From Paenibacillus gallinarum (lineage in GTDB: Bacteria > Bacillota > Bacilli > Paenibacillales > Paenibacillaceae), in assembly GCF_014836635.1 (NCBI RefSeq), contig NZ_JACSQL010000002.1:186001-250000 (forward strand): a stretch of 64,000 nucleotides of DNA, read 5' to 3'. The notes beneath the pieces were generated by a model. That model ran no database searches. It saw nothing but the letters and a program-made list of their open reading frames with translations, and was not told the DNA's origin. The stretch's first letter is position 1. Every line of letters starts with the position of its first letter. Positions 8,740 through 18,109 of this stretch are shown piece by piece. A program made the translations under genes and the position numbers.

Positions 8740-9921
8740 ATGACTCATGAGAAGCTAGCTGGGCAACAATCCGCACCTCAAGCGGTGTATATTCATATTC
8801 CTTTTTGCACCAATAAATGTTTCTACTGTGACTTCAACTCGTATGTTCTGAAAGATCAGCCGGTTATGAAATATTTAGAAGCGCTCGAGCGGGAGATGGA
8901 ATATACAGTAACACAAACGCCTCCGGGTGAGATTAAAACGATTTTTGTCGGGGGAGGTACACCTACTGTACTAAAACCGGATGAAATGGCTTATTTTTTG
9001 AAAACGGTTCGTACTTATTTTCCTAACTGGTCAGAAGACATTGAATTCTCAATGGAAGCAAATCCAGGTACGACGGATCTAGAGAAAATGGCGGTAATGA
9101 AAGAAGGCGGAGTAAACCGGGTTAGTTTTGGAGTACAAGCTTTCCAAAATGAACTGTTAACAGGGATTGGCCGCATTCATAATATAGATGATGTATATCG
9201 TAGTCTTGAAAATGCACGAAAAACCGGTCTGACTAACCTTTCTATCGATTTAATGTTTGGTTTGCCGAATCAGACGGTGGAGATGCTTTCTGACAGCATT
9301 ACACGGGCGCTTGAACTTGATCTTCCGCATTATTCAATCTATGGACTTAAAGTAGAAGAGAATACACTCTTCCACACCATGTTCCAAAAGAATCAGCTGC
9401 CGCTGCCAAGTGAAGATAATGAACTTCAAATGTATCTATTGTTAATGGAACGCATGAAGGAAGCGGGATACAATCAATATGAGATTAGTAACTTTGCTAA
9501 GCCAGGCAAAGAAAGCCGTCATAATATCACGTATTGGAGAAATGAAGATTATTATGGTCTAGGAGCAGGAGCTCATGGATACGTTCATAGACAACGCCAT
9601 ATGAATGTTCGTGGGGTTAATCCTTACAATGAAGCGACCGAAAAAGGACTGCCGCGCCTTGAAACCTTCACTATCACTAAAGAAGAAGCAATGGAAGATT
9701 TCTTGATGGTAGGCCTTCGTATGCTAGAGGGTGTCTCAAGTACACGGTTTGAACAGCAATTTAATGTGAAGATGGAAGACATATTTGCCAAACCACTGCA
9801 TAAAATGTTGCATGCAGGGCTCTTGGAAGCTGAAGGTGACATGTATCGCTTAAGTAGCCAGGGAGTCCTGTACGGGAATGAAGTGTTTGCGGAATTCATA
9901 GGTGCGATAACCGTTAAATAA
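8740..9921 (+). CDS. hemW: Radical SAM heme chaperone HemW
   Basis: 393 residues. HemW is a radical-SAM protein related to HemN that binds heme and delivers it to respiratory enzymes; the family has often been misannotated as coproporphyrinogen oxidase. The N-terminal YIHIPFCTNKCFYCDF gives the CxxxCxxC 4Fe-4S motif (about residues 24-31), followed by the GGGTP motif. The order lepA-hemW-hrcA is conserved in Bacillales. AAGGGGG at about 8724-8730 precedes the ATG. As in HemW generally, the motif is CxxxCxxC without the extra Cys after it that HemN has. Confidence 0.93.
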   Translation: MTHEKLAGQQSAPQAVYIHIPFCTNKCFYCDFNSYVLKDQPVMKYLEALEREMEYTVTQTPPGEIKTIFVGGGTPTVLKPDEMAYFLKTVRTYFPNWSEDIEFSMEANPGTTDLEKMAVMKEGGVNRVSFGVQAFQNELLTGIGRIHNIDDVYRSLENARKTGLTNLSIDLMFGLPNQTVEMLSDSITRALELDLPHYSIYGLKVEENTLFHTMFQKNQLPLPSEDNELQMYLLLMERMKEAGYNQYEISNFAKPGKESRHNITYWRNEDYYGLGAGAHGYVHRQRHMNVRGVNPYNEATEKGLPRLETFTITKEEAMEDFLMVGLRMLEGVSSTRFEQQFNVKMEDIFAKPLHKMLHAGLLEAEGDMYRLSSQGVLYGNEVFAEFIGAITVK

Positions 9922-9925
9922 TATC

Positions 9926-9954
9926 TTGAACTTCTATGCGTCATGATGTATATT
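9926..9954 (+). promoter_or_regulatory. Probable sigma-A promoter of the GNAT gene
   Basis: TTGAAC (9926-9931), a 17-base spacer and TATATT (9949-9954) start just after the hemW stop codon. Confidence 0.6.
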
Positions 9955-9997
9955 TATACAAATATTGATGGCATCATACATAGGAGGAGAGAAAATC

Positions 9998-10462
9998 ATG
10001 ACTGCGGTATGCAGAAAAGCGTCGCCCCAAGATGTTGATTCGTTATTCCTGATGATTAAAGGCTATGCAGAGAGAGGAATTATGCTTCCCCGCTCGCGAG
10101 ATGTGCTCGAGAGGCAGATTGATCTTTTTGTTGTGGCCGAAGTCGATGGTAACGTCGTTGGATGCGGCTCTTTATGCCAATTGGGGAATGATCTGGTGGA
10201 AGTCAGATCGCTTGGAATCTCAGAGGGTCACAAAGGCCAAGGGATTGGTTCCTTGCTGTTAGACAAACTCGTAGAGGAAGCCAGAGAACTTCAAATACCG
10301 AAAATCATGGCTCTTACGTATGAGGTATCTTTTTTCGAAAAGAATGGTTTCGCTATTGTAAGTAAAGAGATTTTCCCGGAAAAAGTATGGACGGATTGTG
10401 TTCACTGCAGTAAGCAAAGTTGCTGTGACGAAATTGCCGTATTAAAAATATTAAGTGAATAG
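9998..10462 (+). CDS. GNAT-family N-acetyltransferase, ArgA-like
   Basis: 154 residues. The GNAT fold is clear: VVAEVDGNVVGCGSL (beta strands) and the acetyl-CoA loop GHKGQGIGS (motif A, Q/RxxGxG/A), then FFEKNGF near the C-terminus. The tail has a CVHCSKQSCCDE cysteine cluster, as in the short N-acetylglutamate-synthase-like acetyltransferases that end in CxxC...CDE. The substrate cannot be fixed from sequence. ATG 9998 follows AGGAGG (9982-9987); the longer in-frame start at 9965 lies upstream of that site. It appears to be a single-gene unit with its own promoter, between hemW and the small membrane gene before hrcA. Confidence 0.8.
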   Translation: MTAVCRKASPQDVDSLFLMIKGYAERGIMLPRSRDVLERQIDLFVVAEVDGNVVGCGSLCQLGNDLVEVRSLGISEGHKGQGIGSLLLDKLVEEARELQIPKIMALTYEVSFFEKNGFAIVSKEIFPEKVWTDCVHCSKQSCCDEIAVLKILSE

Positions 10463-10650
10463 AAGCAGATCAATTAGCTGCGGAGGATAAAGAAGAGTTT
10501 TTATTCTGATCTCCTTCGCGGCTATTATGCATCCAAAGCCTACATTTGGTTTAAGTATGAATTGTGATAAATGTAACAGACGCCTCATGAACGGCTGATA
10601 TAGTAGGAGGGTATGTTTACTATTACCGTCTGAAAAGGAGATAACGCTCT

Positions 10651-10812
10651 ATGCAGATGCTTGCATATATTGGTCTGATCGGCAGTGCTATTTTTTTCTT
10701 TTTCATCTTATTATCAATGATCCTAGAAAAGTGGAATAAAAAATGGCTTACACTTGGTCTGCTTGTGTTTATCACTATTTTTGCAATCAGTGCTGGAATA
10801 GGTGTGAGTTAG
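10651..10812 (+). CDS. 53-residue two-helix membrane protein, unknown
   Basis: A small ORF with a good ribosome site (AAAAGGAG at 10633-10640, 10 bases before the ATG). The product is almost wholly hydrophobic: helix 1 about residues 4-24, a short charged connector (EKWNKKW, about 26-32), helix 2 about residues 33-51. A strong terminator follows directly, which supports a real transcript end. I do not recognise the family. It is the last gene before the HrcA promoter, which overlaps its terminator. Confidence 0.65.
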   Translation: MQMLAYIGLIGSAIFFFFILLSMILEKWNKKWLTLGLLVFITIFAISAGIGVS

Positions 10813-10825
10813 GATATCTTAAAAG

Positions 10826-10867
10826 ACCAAACCGACTTGACAACGTTCAGGTCTGTTTGGTATTTTT
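10826..10867 (+). terminator. Terminator upstream of hrcA that contains the hrcA -35 box
   Basis: A 15-bp stem with one mismatch and one G-T pair (ACCAAAC...GTTTGGT outer arm, loop CAACGT at 10841-10846), then ATTTTTGTATT. TTGACA of the next promoter (10837-10842) is inside the left arm and loop. Confidence 0.85.
10837..10866 (+). promoter_or_regulatory. Sigma-A promoter of hrcA-grpE-dnaK-dnaJ
   Basis: Consensus -35 TTGACA (10837-10842), an 18-base spacer and TATTTT (10861-10866) are followed by the CIRCE operator 11 bases later, the arrangement expected when HrcA blocks transcription start. Confidence 0.65.
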
Positions 10868-10877
10868 GTATTACTGA

Positions 10878-10904
10878 TTAGCACTCGCTAGAGTTGAGTG
10901 CTAA
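10878..10904 (+). promoter_or_regulatory. CIRCE operator (HrcA binding site)
   Basis: Perfect CIRCE inverted repeat: TTAGCACTC (10878-10886), a 9-base spacer, GAGTGCTAA (10896-10904). HrcA dimers bind this element and repress class I heat-shock genes; GroEL acts as co-regulator in Bacillus. Confidence 0.97.
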
Positions 10905-10945
10905 CGATGAAGAATACCACATTTAATTTAGGGAGGGGCACACGT

Positions 10946-11977
10946 ATGTTAACCGAGCGACAACGACTGATACTTAATGCTATTGTTGACGATTATATCC
11001 GTTCGGCGGAACCCGTGGGATCCCGTAGCATTTCAAAAAGGGGCGATGTTGGATTTAGTCCGGCAACAATCCGTAACGAAATGTCTGACCTGGAGGAAAT
11101 GGGATTTTTGGAACAGCCGCATACATCTGCCGGCCGCATTCCTTCACATAAAGGATATCGTTATTATGTTGACCATTTGGTTCCCTGGAATGAAACGGAG
11201 CCCTCTGAGCTTCAACAGCTCAAATCTTTTTTCGCTGAAAAATTAAATGCGATGGAACAAGTGATACAGCACGCTTCGACCATCCTATCCCATATGACCA
11301 GTTATACTTCGATCCTGCTCGGTCCAGAGGTGTTTCATACCTCGCTTCGTCATTTCCAGCTGTTACCGTTGGGTGAGAATTTAGCAGTGGCGATTATCGT
11401 AACCAGCACAGGCCAAGTGGAGAATAAGACAGTAAGTCTTCCTCCTGGCATTCCATTATCGGAAATGGAGCGGGTAGTGAATTTGCTGAACAGCAAACTG
11501 GTGGGAGTACCTTTATATAAATTGAAAGCTAGACTTCACACCGAGATTGCAAAAGAGATGGAGAAACACATCTCCCATTATGAAGGGTTTATGCACTTGC
11601 TTGACTCGGCACTCGATGGAGAATCTGAACATCGTCTTTATCTTAGCGGCACAACGAACATGCTCAATCAGCCGGAGTTTAGAGATGTGGAGAAAGTAAA
11701 AGATATCTTTGATCTTCTGGAAGAGACTCCGACCATGCTGAAGATGATGACACCTAAGATGGGCACGACAGGTGTACAGGTTCGAATTGGTACCGAGAAT
11801 AAGCACGAGGCTTTTTCAAACTGCAGTCTGATTACAGCTACTTATTCTGTAGAAGGTGAGGCACTTGGAACCATTGGAATCTTGGGCCCAACTCGTATGG
11901 AATATGCGAAAGTGATCAGTATTCTTAATGTGTTATCTAAAGATCTGACTGCCGTGTTAACGCATCGTTTTAAATAA
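10946..11977 (+). CDS. hrcA: Heat-inducible transcription repressor HrcA
   Basis: 343 residues, the standard length. The N-terminal winged helix (MLTERQRLILNAIVDDYI, SPATIRNEMSDLEEMG, HTSAGRIPS) is typical; the GAF-like dimerisation domain follows. HrcA binds CIRCE and represses its own operon. I chose ATG 10946, after GGGAGGGG (10931-10938), since the in-frame upstream GTG at 10898 lies inside CIRCE. First gene of the class I heat-shock operon, followed by grpE, dnaK and dnaJ. Confidence 0.96.
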   Translation: MLTERQRLILNAIVDDYIRSAEPVGSRSISKRGDVGFSPATIRNEMSDLEEMGFLEQPHTSAGRIPSHKGYRYYVDHLVPWNETEPSELQQLKSFFAEKLNAMEQVIQHASTILSHMTSYTSILLGPEVFHTSLRHFQLLPLGENLAVAIIVTSTGQVENKTVSLPPGIPLSEMERVVNLLNSKLVGVPLYKLKARLHTEIAKEMEKHISHYEGFMHLLDSALDGESEHRLYLSGTTNMLNQPEFRDVEKVKDIFDLLEETPTMLKMMTPKMGTTGVQVRIGTENKHEAFSNCSLITATYSVEGEALGTIGILGPTRMEYAKVISILNVLSKDLTAVLTHRFK

Positions 11978-12009
11978 TTGTGATGAGAAATAGCCAATTG
12001 GTAATTCTA

Positions 12010-12057
12010 AATCTTGTCTTCTTTTAAATATAGGTTGTGTTTAGAATAGACAAGATT
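12010..12057 (+). repeat. Long imperfect hairpin 1 between hrcA and grpE
   Basis: Perfect 10-bp outer arms AATCTTGTCT (12010-12019) / AGACAAGATT (12048-12057), with further possible pairing inside (TAAA/TTTA). It has no T run after it. Confidence 0.7.
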
Positions 12058-12082
12058 CGATTAATAATGAAATCTATGGACT

Positions 12083-12130
12083 AACGCAGGTCTGTATCGC
12101 TCTAATGTGGAATGAATAGAGGACCGCGTT
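12083..12130 (+). repeat. Long imperfect hairpin 2 between hrcA and grpE
   Basis: Outer arms AACGC-a-GGTC (12083-12092) / GACCGCGTT (12122-12130) and inner CTCTA (12100-12104) / TAGAG (12117-12121). It lies 43 bases upstream of the grpE start and could cap or mark a processed mRNA end. Confidence 0.65.
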
Positions 12131-12173
12131 ATCAGAGTAGTGGACTTATTCCTATTTTAAGGAGGTGAACATC

Positions 12174-12770
12174 TTGAAAGATGAACAAACATTTGTAGAC
12201 AATGAAGAAAACACTCCGCAAGAAAACGTAGTGAATGAAGCTGATCAAGCTGCAGAGGAACAAAACCCGGTGAATGATTCTGCTGAATCAGCACAGGAGG
12301 GAACTGAAGCAGAGGTACTTGATCCTGAAGCTGCTAAATTCAAAGCACTTGCTGAAGAGAACGAGAAACGTTACTTACGTACACAAGCTGATTTCGATAA
12401 CTTCCGTCGCCGTACTCAAAAGGAGAAGGAAGACCTAGCGAAGTATGCTACGACGAAGCTGATCACTGAACTTGTACCTGTCATTGATAACTTTGAACGT
12501 GCGATGAGCACTGCTGATTCTAATACAGATACGGACTCCTTTATTAAAGGAGTAAACATGATCTTCCGACAGCTGGAGGGTGTCCTCGGAGCGGAGGGTC
12601 TTACTGTTATGAACACGGTGGGTCAGCCGTTTAATCCGGAATTCCACCAAGCGATCATGCAGGTTGAAAGTGATGAGTATGAAGAAGGATTCGTAGTGGA
12701 AGAAGTACAAAAAGGCTACATGATTAAAGATAAAGTACTTCGCCCTGCGATGGTTAAAGTAAGTATGTAA
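12174..12770 (+). CDS. grpE: Nucleotide exchange factor GrpE
   Basis: 198 residues. GrpE releases ADP from DnaK. The acidic disordered N-terminus (about 1-60) is followed by a long coiled coil (FKALAEENEKRYLRTQADFDNFRRR) and the beta domain ending YMIKDKVLRPAMVKVS, the GrpE signature. The start is TTG 12174, about 6 bases after AGGAGGTG (12160-12167); the in-frame GTG at 12165 lies within the ribosome site and was rejected. Two long hairpins lie before it and two after it. Confidence 0.94.
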   Translation: MKDEQTFVDNEENTPQENVVNEADQAAEEQNPVNDSAESAQEGTEAEVLDPEAAKFKALAEENEKRYLRTQADFDNFRRRTQKEKEDLAKYATTKLITELVPVIDNFERAMSTADSNTDTDSFIKGVNMIFRQLEGVLGAEGLTVMNTVGQPFNPEFHQAIMQVESDEYEEGFVVEEVQKGYMIKDKVLRPAMVKVSM

Positions 12771-12815
12771 AATCAATTATCCTTGCCATTCGAAAGAATG
12801 GCGAAATAATTGATT
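12771..12815 (+). repeat. Hairpin 1 between grpE and dnaK
   Basis: Two-level hairpin starting at the base after the grpE stop codon: outer AATCAATTAT (12771-12780) / ATAATTGATT (12806-12815), inner GCCATTC / GAATGGC with a GAAA tetraloop (12792-12795). Confidence 0.75.
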
Positions 12816-12832
12816 GACAAAAAACTTGTATG

Positions 12833-12871
12833 AACATTTCGGTGCCAGTCGAAAAGACTGCATGAAATGTT
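12833..12871 (+). repeat. Hairpin 2 between grpE and dnaK (GAARA-loop family)
   Basis: Outer AACATTTC (12833-12840) / GAAATGTT (12864-12871); inner TGC-c-AGTC / GACT-GCA with loop GAAAA (12851-12855). The segment GGTGC...CGAAAAG...TGCATGAA matches hairpin A at 8509 apart from the three bases in the inner stem and one base of GGTGCA. Confidence 0.75.
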
Positions 12872-14974
<2,103 letters not shown>

Positions 14975-14977
14975 ATA

Positions 14978-14995
14978 ATCGTTTGTAAAAACGAT
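14978..14995 (+). repeat. Short hairpin after dnaK
   Basis: ATCGTTT (14978-14984) / AAACGAT (14989-14995) with a GTAA loop, 3 bases after the dnaK stop codon. Confidence 0.55.
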
Positions 14996-15009
14996 CATAT
15001 GCCTTACAA

Positions 15010-15071
15010 GTGACAAGCATGGGAAGGTCAAAGCCGGAGTAATTTCGTGCTTTGATTCTTCCTTTTGTCAC
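15010..15071 (+). repeat. Long three-level hairpin between dnaK and dnaJ
   Basis: Outer GTGACAA (15010-15016) / TTGTCAC (15065-15071), middle GGAAG / CTTCC, inner TCAAAGC / GCTTTGA. About 62 bases long, ending 52 bases before the dnaJ start codon. It could slow transcription or protect mRNA ends, making dnaJ less abundant than dnaK; this is inference. Confidence 0.7.
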
Positions 15072-15123
15072 GTATATACGTTATGTTTATAGTTATGTTT
15101 GTAAAAGGTATGGGGGTGGAAGA

Positions 15124-16248
15124 GTGGCTGATAAGCGTGACTACTATGAGGTACTAGGCGTTAGTAAAAACGCTGGTGAAGATGAAATTAAAAAAGCATA
15201 CCGTAAGCTGGCCCGTCAATATCACCCGGATGTGAACAAGGCAGCCGATGCGGAAACGAAATTTAAGGAAGTAAAAGAAGCTTATGACGTTCTTAGTGAC
15301 GGACAGAAGCGTGCAACATACGATCAATATGGTCATGTCGATCCGAATCAAGGGATGGGCGGCTTTGGCGGAGCTCAAGATTTTGGTGGTTTCGGCGACA
15401 TTTTCGATATGTTCTTTGGCGGCGGAGGCGGCGGACGTAGAGATCCAAATGCACCGCAGCGAGGCAATGATCTTCAGTACACGATGACTATTGAGTTCAA
15501 GGAAGCGATATTCGGTAAAGAATCCGATATTACGATCCCACGGACAGAGAGCTGCGATACATGTCATGGTTCCGGCGCAAAACCTGGAACGAAACCAGAA
15601 ACTTGTTCCGTATGTCATGGCAGCGGTCAAGAAGAGGTTGTTCAGAATACTCCATTTGGACGCATGGTCAATCGCCGTGCTTGCTCCAACTGCGGAGGTT
15701 CTGGGAAAACAATTAAGGAAAAATGTACGACTTGCCAAGGAAGCGGTAAAGTTCGTAAACAACGCAAGATTCACGTTAAAATTCCAGCAGGTGTGGATGA
15801 TGGTGCACAGCTGCGTATGAGCGGTGAAGGTGAAGGCGGATTACGCGGAGGTCCTGCGGGCGATCTATATATCGTAATTCGTGTGAAATCACATGACTTC
15901 TTCGAAAGAGAAGGAAATGATATCTACTGTGAAATTCCACTGACGTTTGCGCAAGCAGCACTTGGTGATGAGATTGAAATTCCGACCTTGCGAGAAAAAG
16001 TGAAACTGAAAATCCCGGCAGGAACGCAGACCGGAACTTATTTCCGACTTAAAGGAAAAGGTGTTCCACATCTTCGCGGAAGCGGCCAAGGAGATCAGCA
16101 TGTAAAAGTTGTCGTTGTTACTCCAAGCAAACTAAGCGAAGAACAAAAAGATTTGCTTCGTGAATTTGCTGCGCTGAACGGAGAACAAACGCATGAGAAT
16201 GAGCAATCTTTCTTTGATCGTGTAAAACGTGCGTTTCGTGGAGACTAA
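15124..16248 (+). CDS. dnaJ: Molecular chaperone DnaJ (Hsp40, type I)
   Basis: 374 residues. Co-chaperone that stimulates DnaK ATPase and delivers substrates. Order: J domain with HPD (about residues 33-35), Gly/Phe-rich linker (about 75-105), four CxxCxGxG zinc repeats (about 140-215), C-terminal substrate-binding beta domains. The start is GTG 15124 ([12 protein letters not shown]) after GGGGGTGG (15112-15119); the frame is open further upstream to 15052 but that region has no DnaJ similarity. Confidence 0.97.
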   Translation: MADKRDYYEVLGVSKNAGEDEIKKAYRKLARQYHPDVNKAADAETKFKEVKEAYDVLSDGQKRATYDQYGHVDPNQGMGGFGGAQDFGGFGDIFDMFFGGGGGGRRDPNAPQRGNDLQYTMTIEFKEAIFGKESDITIPRTESCDTCHGSGAKPGTKPETCSVCHGSGQEEVVQNTPFGRMVNRRACSNCGGSGKTIKEKCTTCQGSGKVRKQRKIHVKIPAGVDDGAQLRMSGEGEGGLRGGPAGDLYIVIRVKSHDFFEREGNDIYCEIPLTFAQAALGDEIEIPTLREKVKLKIPAGTQTGTYFRLKGKGVPHLRGSGQGDQHVKVVVVTPSKLSEEQKDLLREFAALNGEQTHENEQSFFDRVKRAFRGD

Positions 16249-16256
16249 TAGGCAGA

Positions 16257-16296
16257 CAAAAGACTGTTCATCTTAAGAATGAGCAGTCTTTTTTGC
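16257..16296 (+). terminator. Rho-independent terminator after dnaJ
   Basis: Stem AAAGACTG-t-TCAT / ATGA-g-CAGTCTTT with a G-T pair, followed by Ts. This suggests dnaJ ends the main heat-shock transcript here. Confidence 0.85.
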
Positions 16297-16386
16297 GTAT
16301 AAAAAAACAGGTTATGCGGTATTCTAATCTTGAACTTTACAAGATCATTGGATTCCTTATGAGATGAAAAAAGGCGGTGTACTGAC

Positions 16387-16749
16387 GTGACAGAAAAAAA
16401 TATTCTCGCTTACTTCAATACCCCTGAACAAGCTCAGAACGTTGCTGCAAAGCTTCAAGGCTTAAAAGTGGAACACATGTCAATCGATCGTTTCAGCAGA
16501 TATGCGGGTGGAGGCAGCAATGATCCGATTTTGACAAGTACCATGAGCAGTTTGGCTTCTGTGACCCAGGATGGCACGTTTACAAAAGATGCAGGAGTTC
16601 TTGCTGCTGCCGACGTTACAGCGAGCGGAATGAGTGATGGAGGCGGAGGCGGTCCTACAGGAAAAGATATTCTGTTAACTGTGGTTGTTGACGAATCTTC
16701 CCATCATGAGGCACTTGCCATTATCGAGCAGTCCGGTGGCTTTATTTAA
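16387..16749 (+). CDS. Conserved hypothetical protein, 120 residues
   Basis: Soluble protein; no signal peptide or membrane helix. The first 45 residues and the last 30 look like two halves of an alpha/beta fold (NILAYFNTPEQAQNVAAKLQ ... ILLTVVVDESSHHEALAIIEQSGG), joined by a Gly/Ser-rich linker (GGGSND, SDGGGGGPTG). This looks like the pattern of small stress-type proteins that handle an insert in a ferredoxin-like fold, but I cannot name a family. The start is GTG 16387 after AAGGCGGTG (16371-16379). It pairs with the next small gene, 31 bases away, in a two-gene unit between dnaJ and prmA terminators. Confidence 0.6.
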   Translation: MTEKNILAYFNTPEQAQNVAAKLQGLKVEHMSIDRFSRYAGGGSNDPILTSTMSSLASVTQDGTFTKDAGVLAAADVTASGMSDGGGGGPTGKDILLTVVVDESSHHEALAIIEQSGGFI

Positions 16750-16780
16750 TACAACAATTCACTATAAGGAGGAAGATAGA

Positions 16781-16978
16781 ATGTCACATAATAAACGGAT
16801 TGATAAAGTGATGACAAAAACAGAAAAAATAAAAGAACTACAATCCTCGAAGGTTGAAGATGTGGAATTCAGCAGTATAGAAGCGGATATGGAAGATATT
16901 GAAGCTTTGAACCGCAGTGCGGCAGCGGACCGTCGTCAAACGAAAGATTTACATGATTTTAGATTTAAACAGGAATAG
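16781..16978 (+). CDS. Small YfhD-like protein
   Basis: 65 residues, highly charged, no Cys. The segment DVEFSSIEADMEDIEALNR followed by SAAADRRQ resembles what I recall of the YfhD family of small Bacillales proteins (unknown function, often found in spore formers). ATG 16781 follows AAGGAGG; the longer in-frame start at 16685 overlaps the preceding gene. A strong terminator follows. Confidence 0.55.
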   Translation: MSHNKRIDKVMTKTEKIKELQSSKVEDVEFSSIEADMEDIEALNRSAAADRRQTKDLHDFRFKQE

Positions 16979-16987
16979 AAGAAGCGC

Positions 16988-17016
16988 AAGCGCCGGCCAA
17001 AGCCGGTGCTTTTTTA
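16988..17016 (+). terminator. Rho-independent terminator after the YfhD-like gene
   Basis: Stem AAGCGCCGGC (16988-16997) / GCCGGTGCTT (17002-17011), loop CAAA, then Ts. Confidence 0.9.
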
Positions 17017-17077
17017 TGTGCTGCTATAATTTGATAAGCACCTGGACATAACTGTGAACGTTATGAACATAGAGTCT

Positions 17078-17107
17078 TTGTGCTCTTTGCAGGATATATA
17101 GTACAAT
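17078..17107 (+). promoter_or_regulatory. Possible sigma-A promoter of prmA
   Basis: TTGTGC (17078-17083), an 18-base spacer and TACAAT (17102-17107) lie 36 bases upstream of the start codon. The terminator at 16988 makes a separate promoter likely. Confidence 0.45.
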
Positions 17108-17143
17108 GGGAAAGATGAAGATAGGGGAGGAAATAATAAACTT

Positions 17144-18106
17144 ATGATATGGAATGAAATAACAATACATACTACGGAAGAAGCAGTGGAGATGATCTCC
17201 AATTTTCTGCACGAAGCGGGTGCAGGCGGTGTATCCATTGAAGAATCAGGGACACTGAACAAAAAGAGATCAACGGAGTATGGAGAACTGTATGATCAAC
17301 CGTTGAACGATATTCCTGAAGGGGAAGCTGAGATTAAAGGATATTTTGCAGATACAGTGGATATGACGGAAGTAACGAACACAATTCGTCCTCGCATCGA
17401 AGAACTGCGGGAGTTTGGGATTGATGCTGGAAAGGCAGATATCTCGGTACAGCAAGTAGATGAAGACAGCTGGGCGAATGCGTGGAAACAATTTTTCAAA
17501 CCACTGAAAGTATCCGATCGTTTAGTTATTAAGCCTACGTGGGAGGAATACGTACCTGCAAGCCCTGATGAGAAAATTATCGAGATTGACCCAGGAATGG
17601 CTTTTGGAACAGGATCACATCCAACGACTTCTCTGTGTCTGCGTGCGCTTGAGCAATATCTCCAAGGCGGAGAAGAGATTATTGACGTAGGAACGGGATC
17701 TGGGATTCTGGCAATTGGTGCGGTTAAACTCGGAGCAAAACATGTGCTAGCGCTTGATCTCGATCCGGTTGCCGTGCAAAGTGCCGAAGAAAACACCCGC
17801 CTAAACGGATTAGAACGTGACATTACAGTCTATGAAAGTGACCTGCTGTCCATACTGGACAAACAGGATAATGAACTTGGAGTAAGTATGCCTGTTGATG
17901 TGGTCGTTGCTAACATTCTGGCTGAAGTAATCTTGCTCTTTGTCGGAGATGTGTATCAGGGCTTGAAACCAGGCGGTTTATACATCGCTTCTGGTATCTG
18001 GAAAAACAAAGAAGAAATTGTAGAGAAAGCACTGAAAGAAGCCGGTTTCGACATCATAGATATTCATCGTGAAGATGATTGGCTTGCTTTTGTGTCGAGG
18101 AAATAA
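17144..18106 (+). CDS. prmA: Ribosomal protein L11 methyltransferase
   Basis: 320 residues. PrmA trimethylates L11 with S-adenosylmethionine. The N-terminal substrate-binding domain begins MIWNEITIHTTEEAVE. The Rossmann domain holds DPGMAFGTGSHPTT, DVGTGSGILAIGAVKLGA (SAM-binding motif I) and VVANILAEVI (motif IV, NxL). The ribosome site GGGAGG (17125-17130) is 13 bases from the ATG, rather long, but MIWNEI is the natural family start. In B. subtilis prmA (yqeT) is the fifth gene of the dnaK operon; here two small genes and terminators intervene. Confidence 0.95.
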   Translation: MIWNEITIHTTEEAVEMISNFLHEAGAGGVSIEESGTLNKKRSTEYGELYDQPLNDIPEGEAEIKGYFADTVDMTEVTNTIRPRIEELREFGIDAGKADISVQQVDEDSWANAWKQFFKPLKVSDRLVIKPTWEEYVPASPDEKIIEIDPGMAFGTGSHPTTSLCLRALEQYLQGGEEIIDVGTGSGILAIGAVKLGAKHVLALDLDPVAVQSAEENTRLNGLERDITVYESDLLSILDKQDNELGVSMPVDVVVANILAEVILLFVGDVYQGLKPGGLYIASGIWKNKEEIVEKALKEAGFDIIDIHREDDWLAFVSRK

Positions 18107-18109
18107 AGA

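Noticed and set aside
10475..10529. Imperfect hairpin after the acetyltransferase gene (AGCTGCG / CGCGGCT)
   Set aside because: It has a long 30-base loop and no T run, so I do not call it a terminator.
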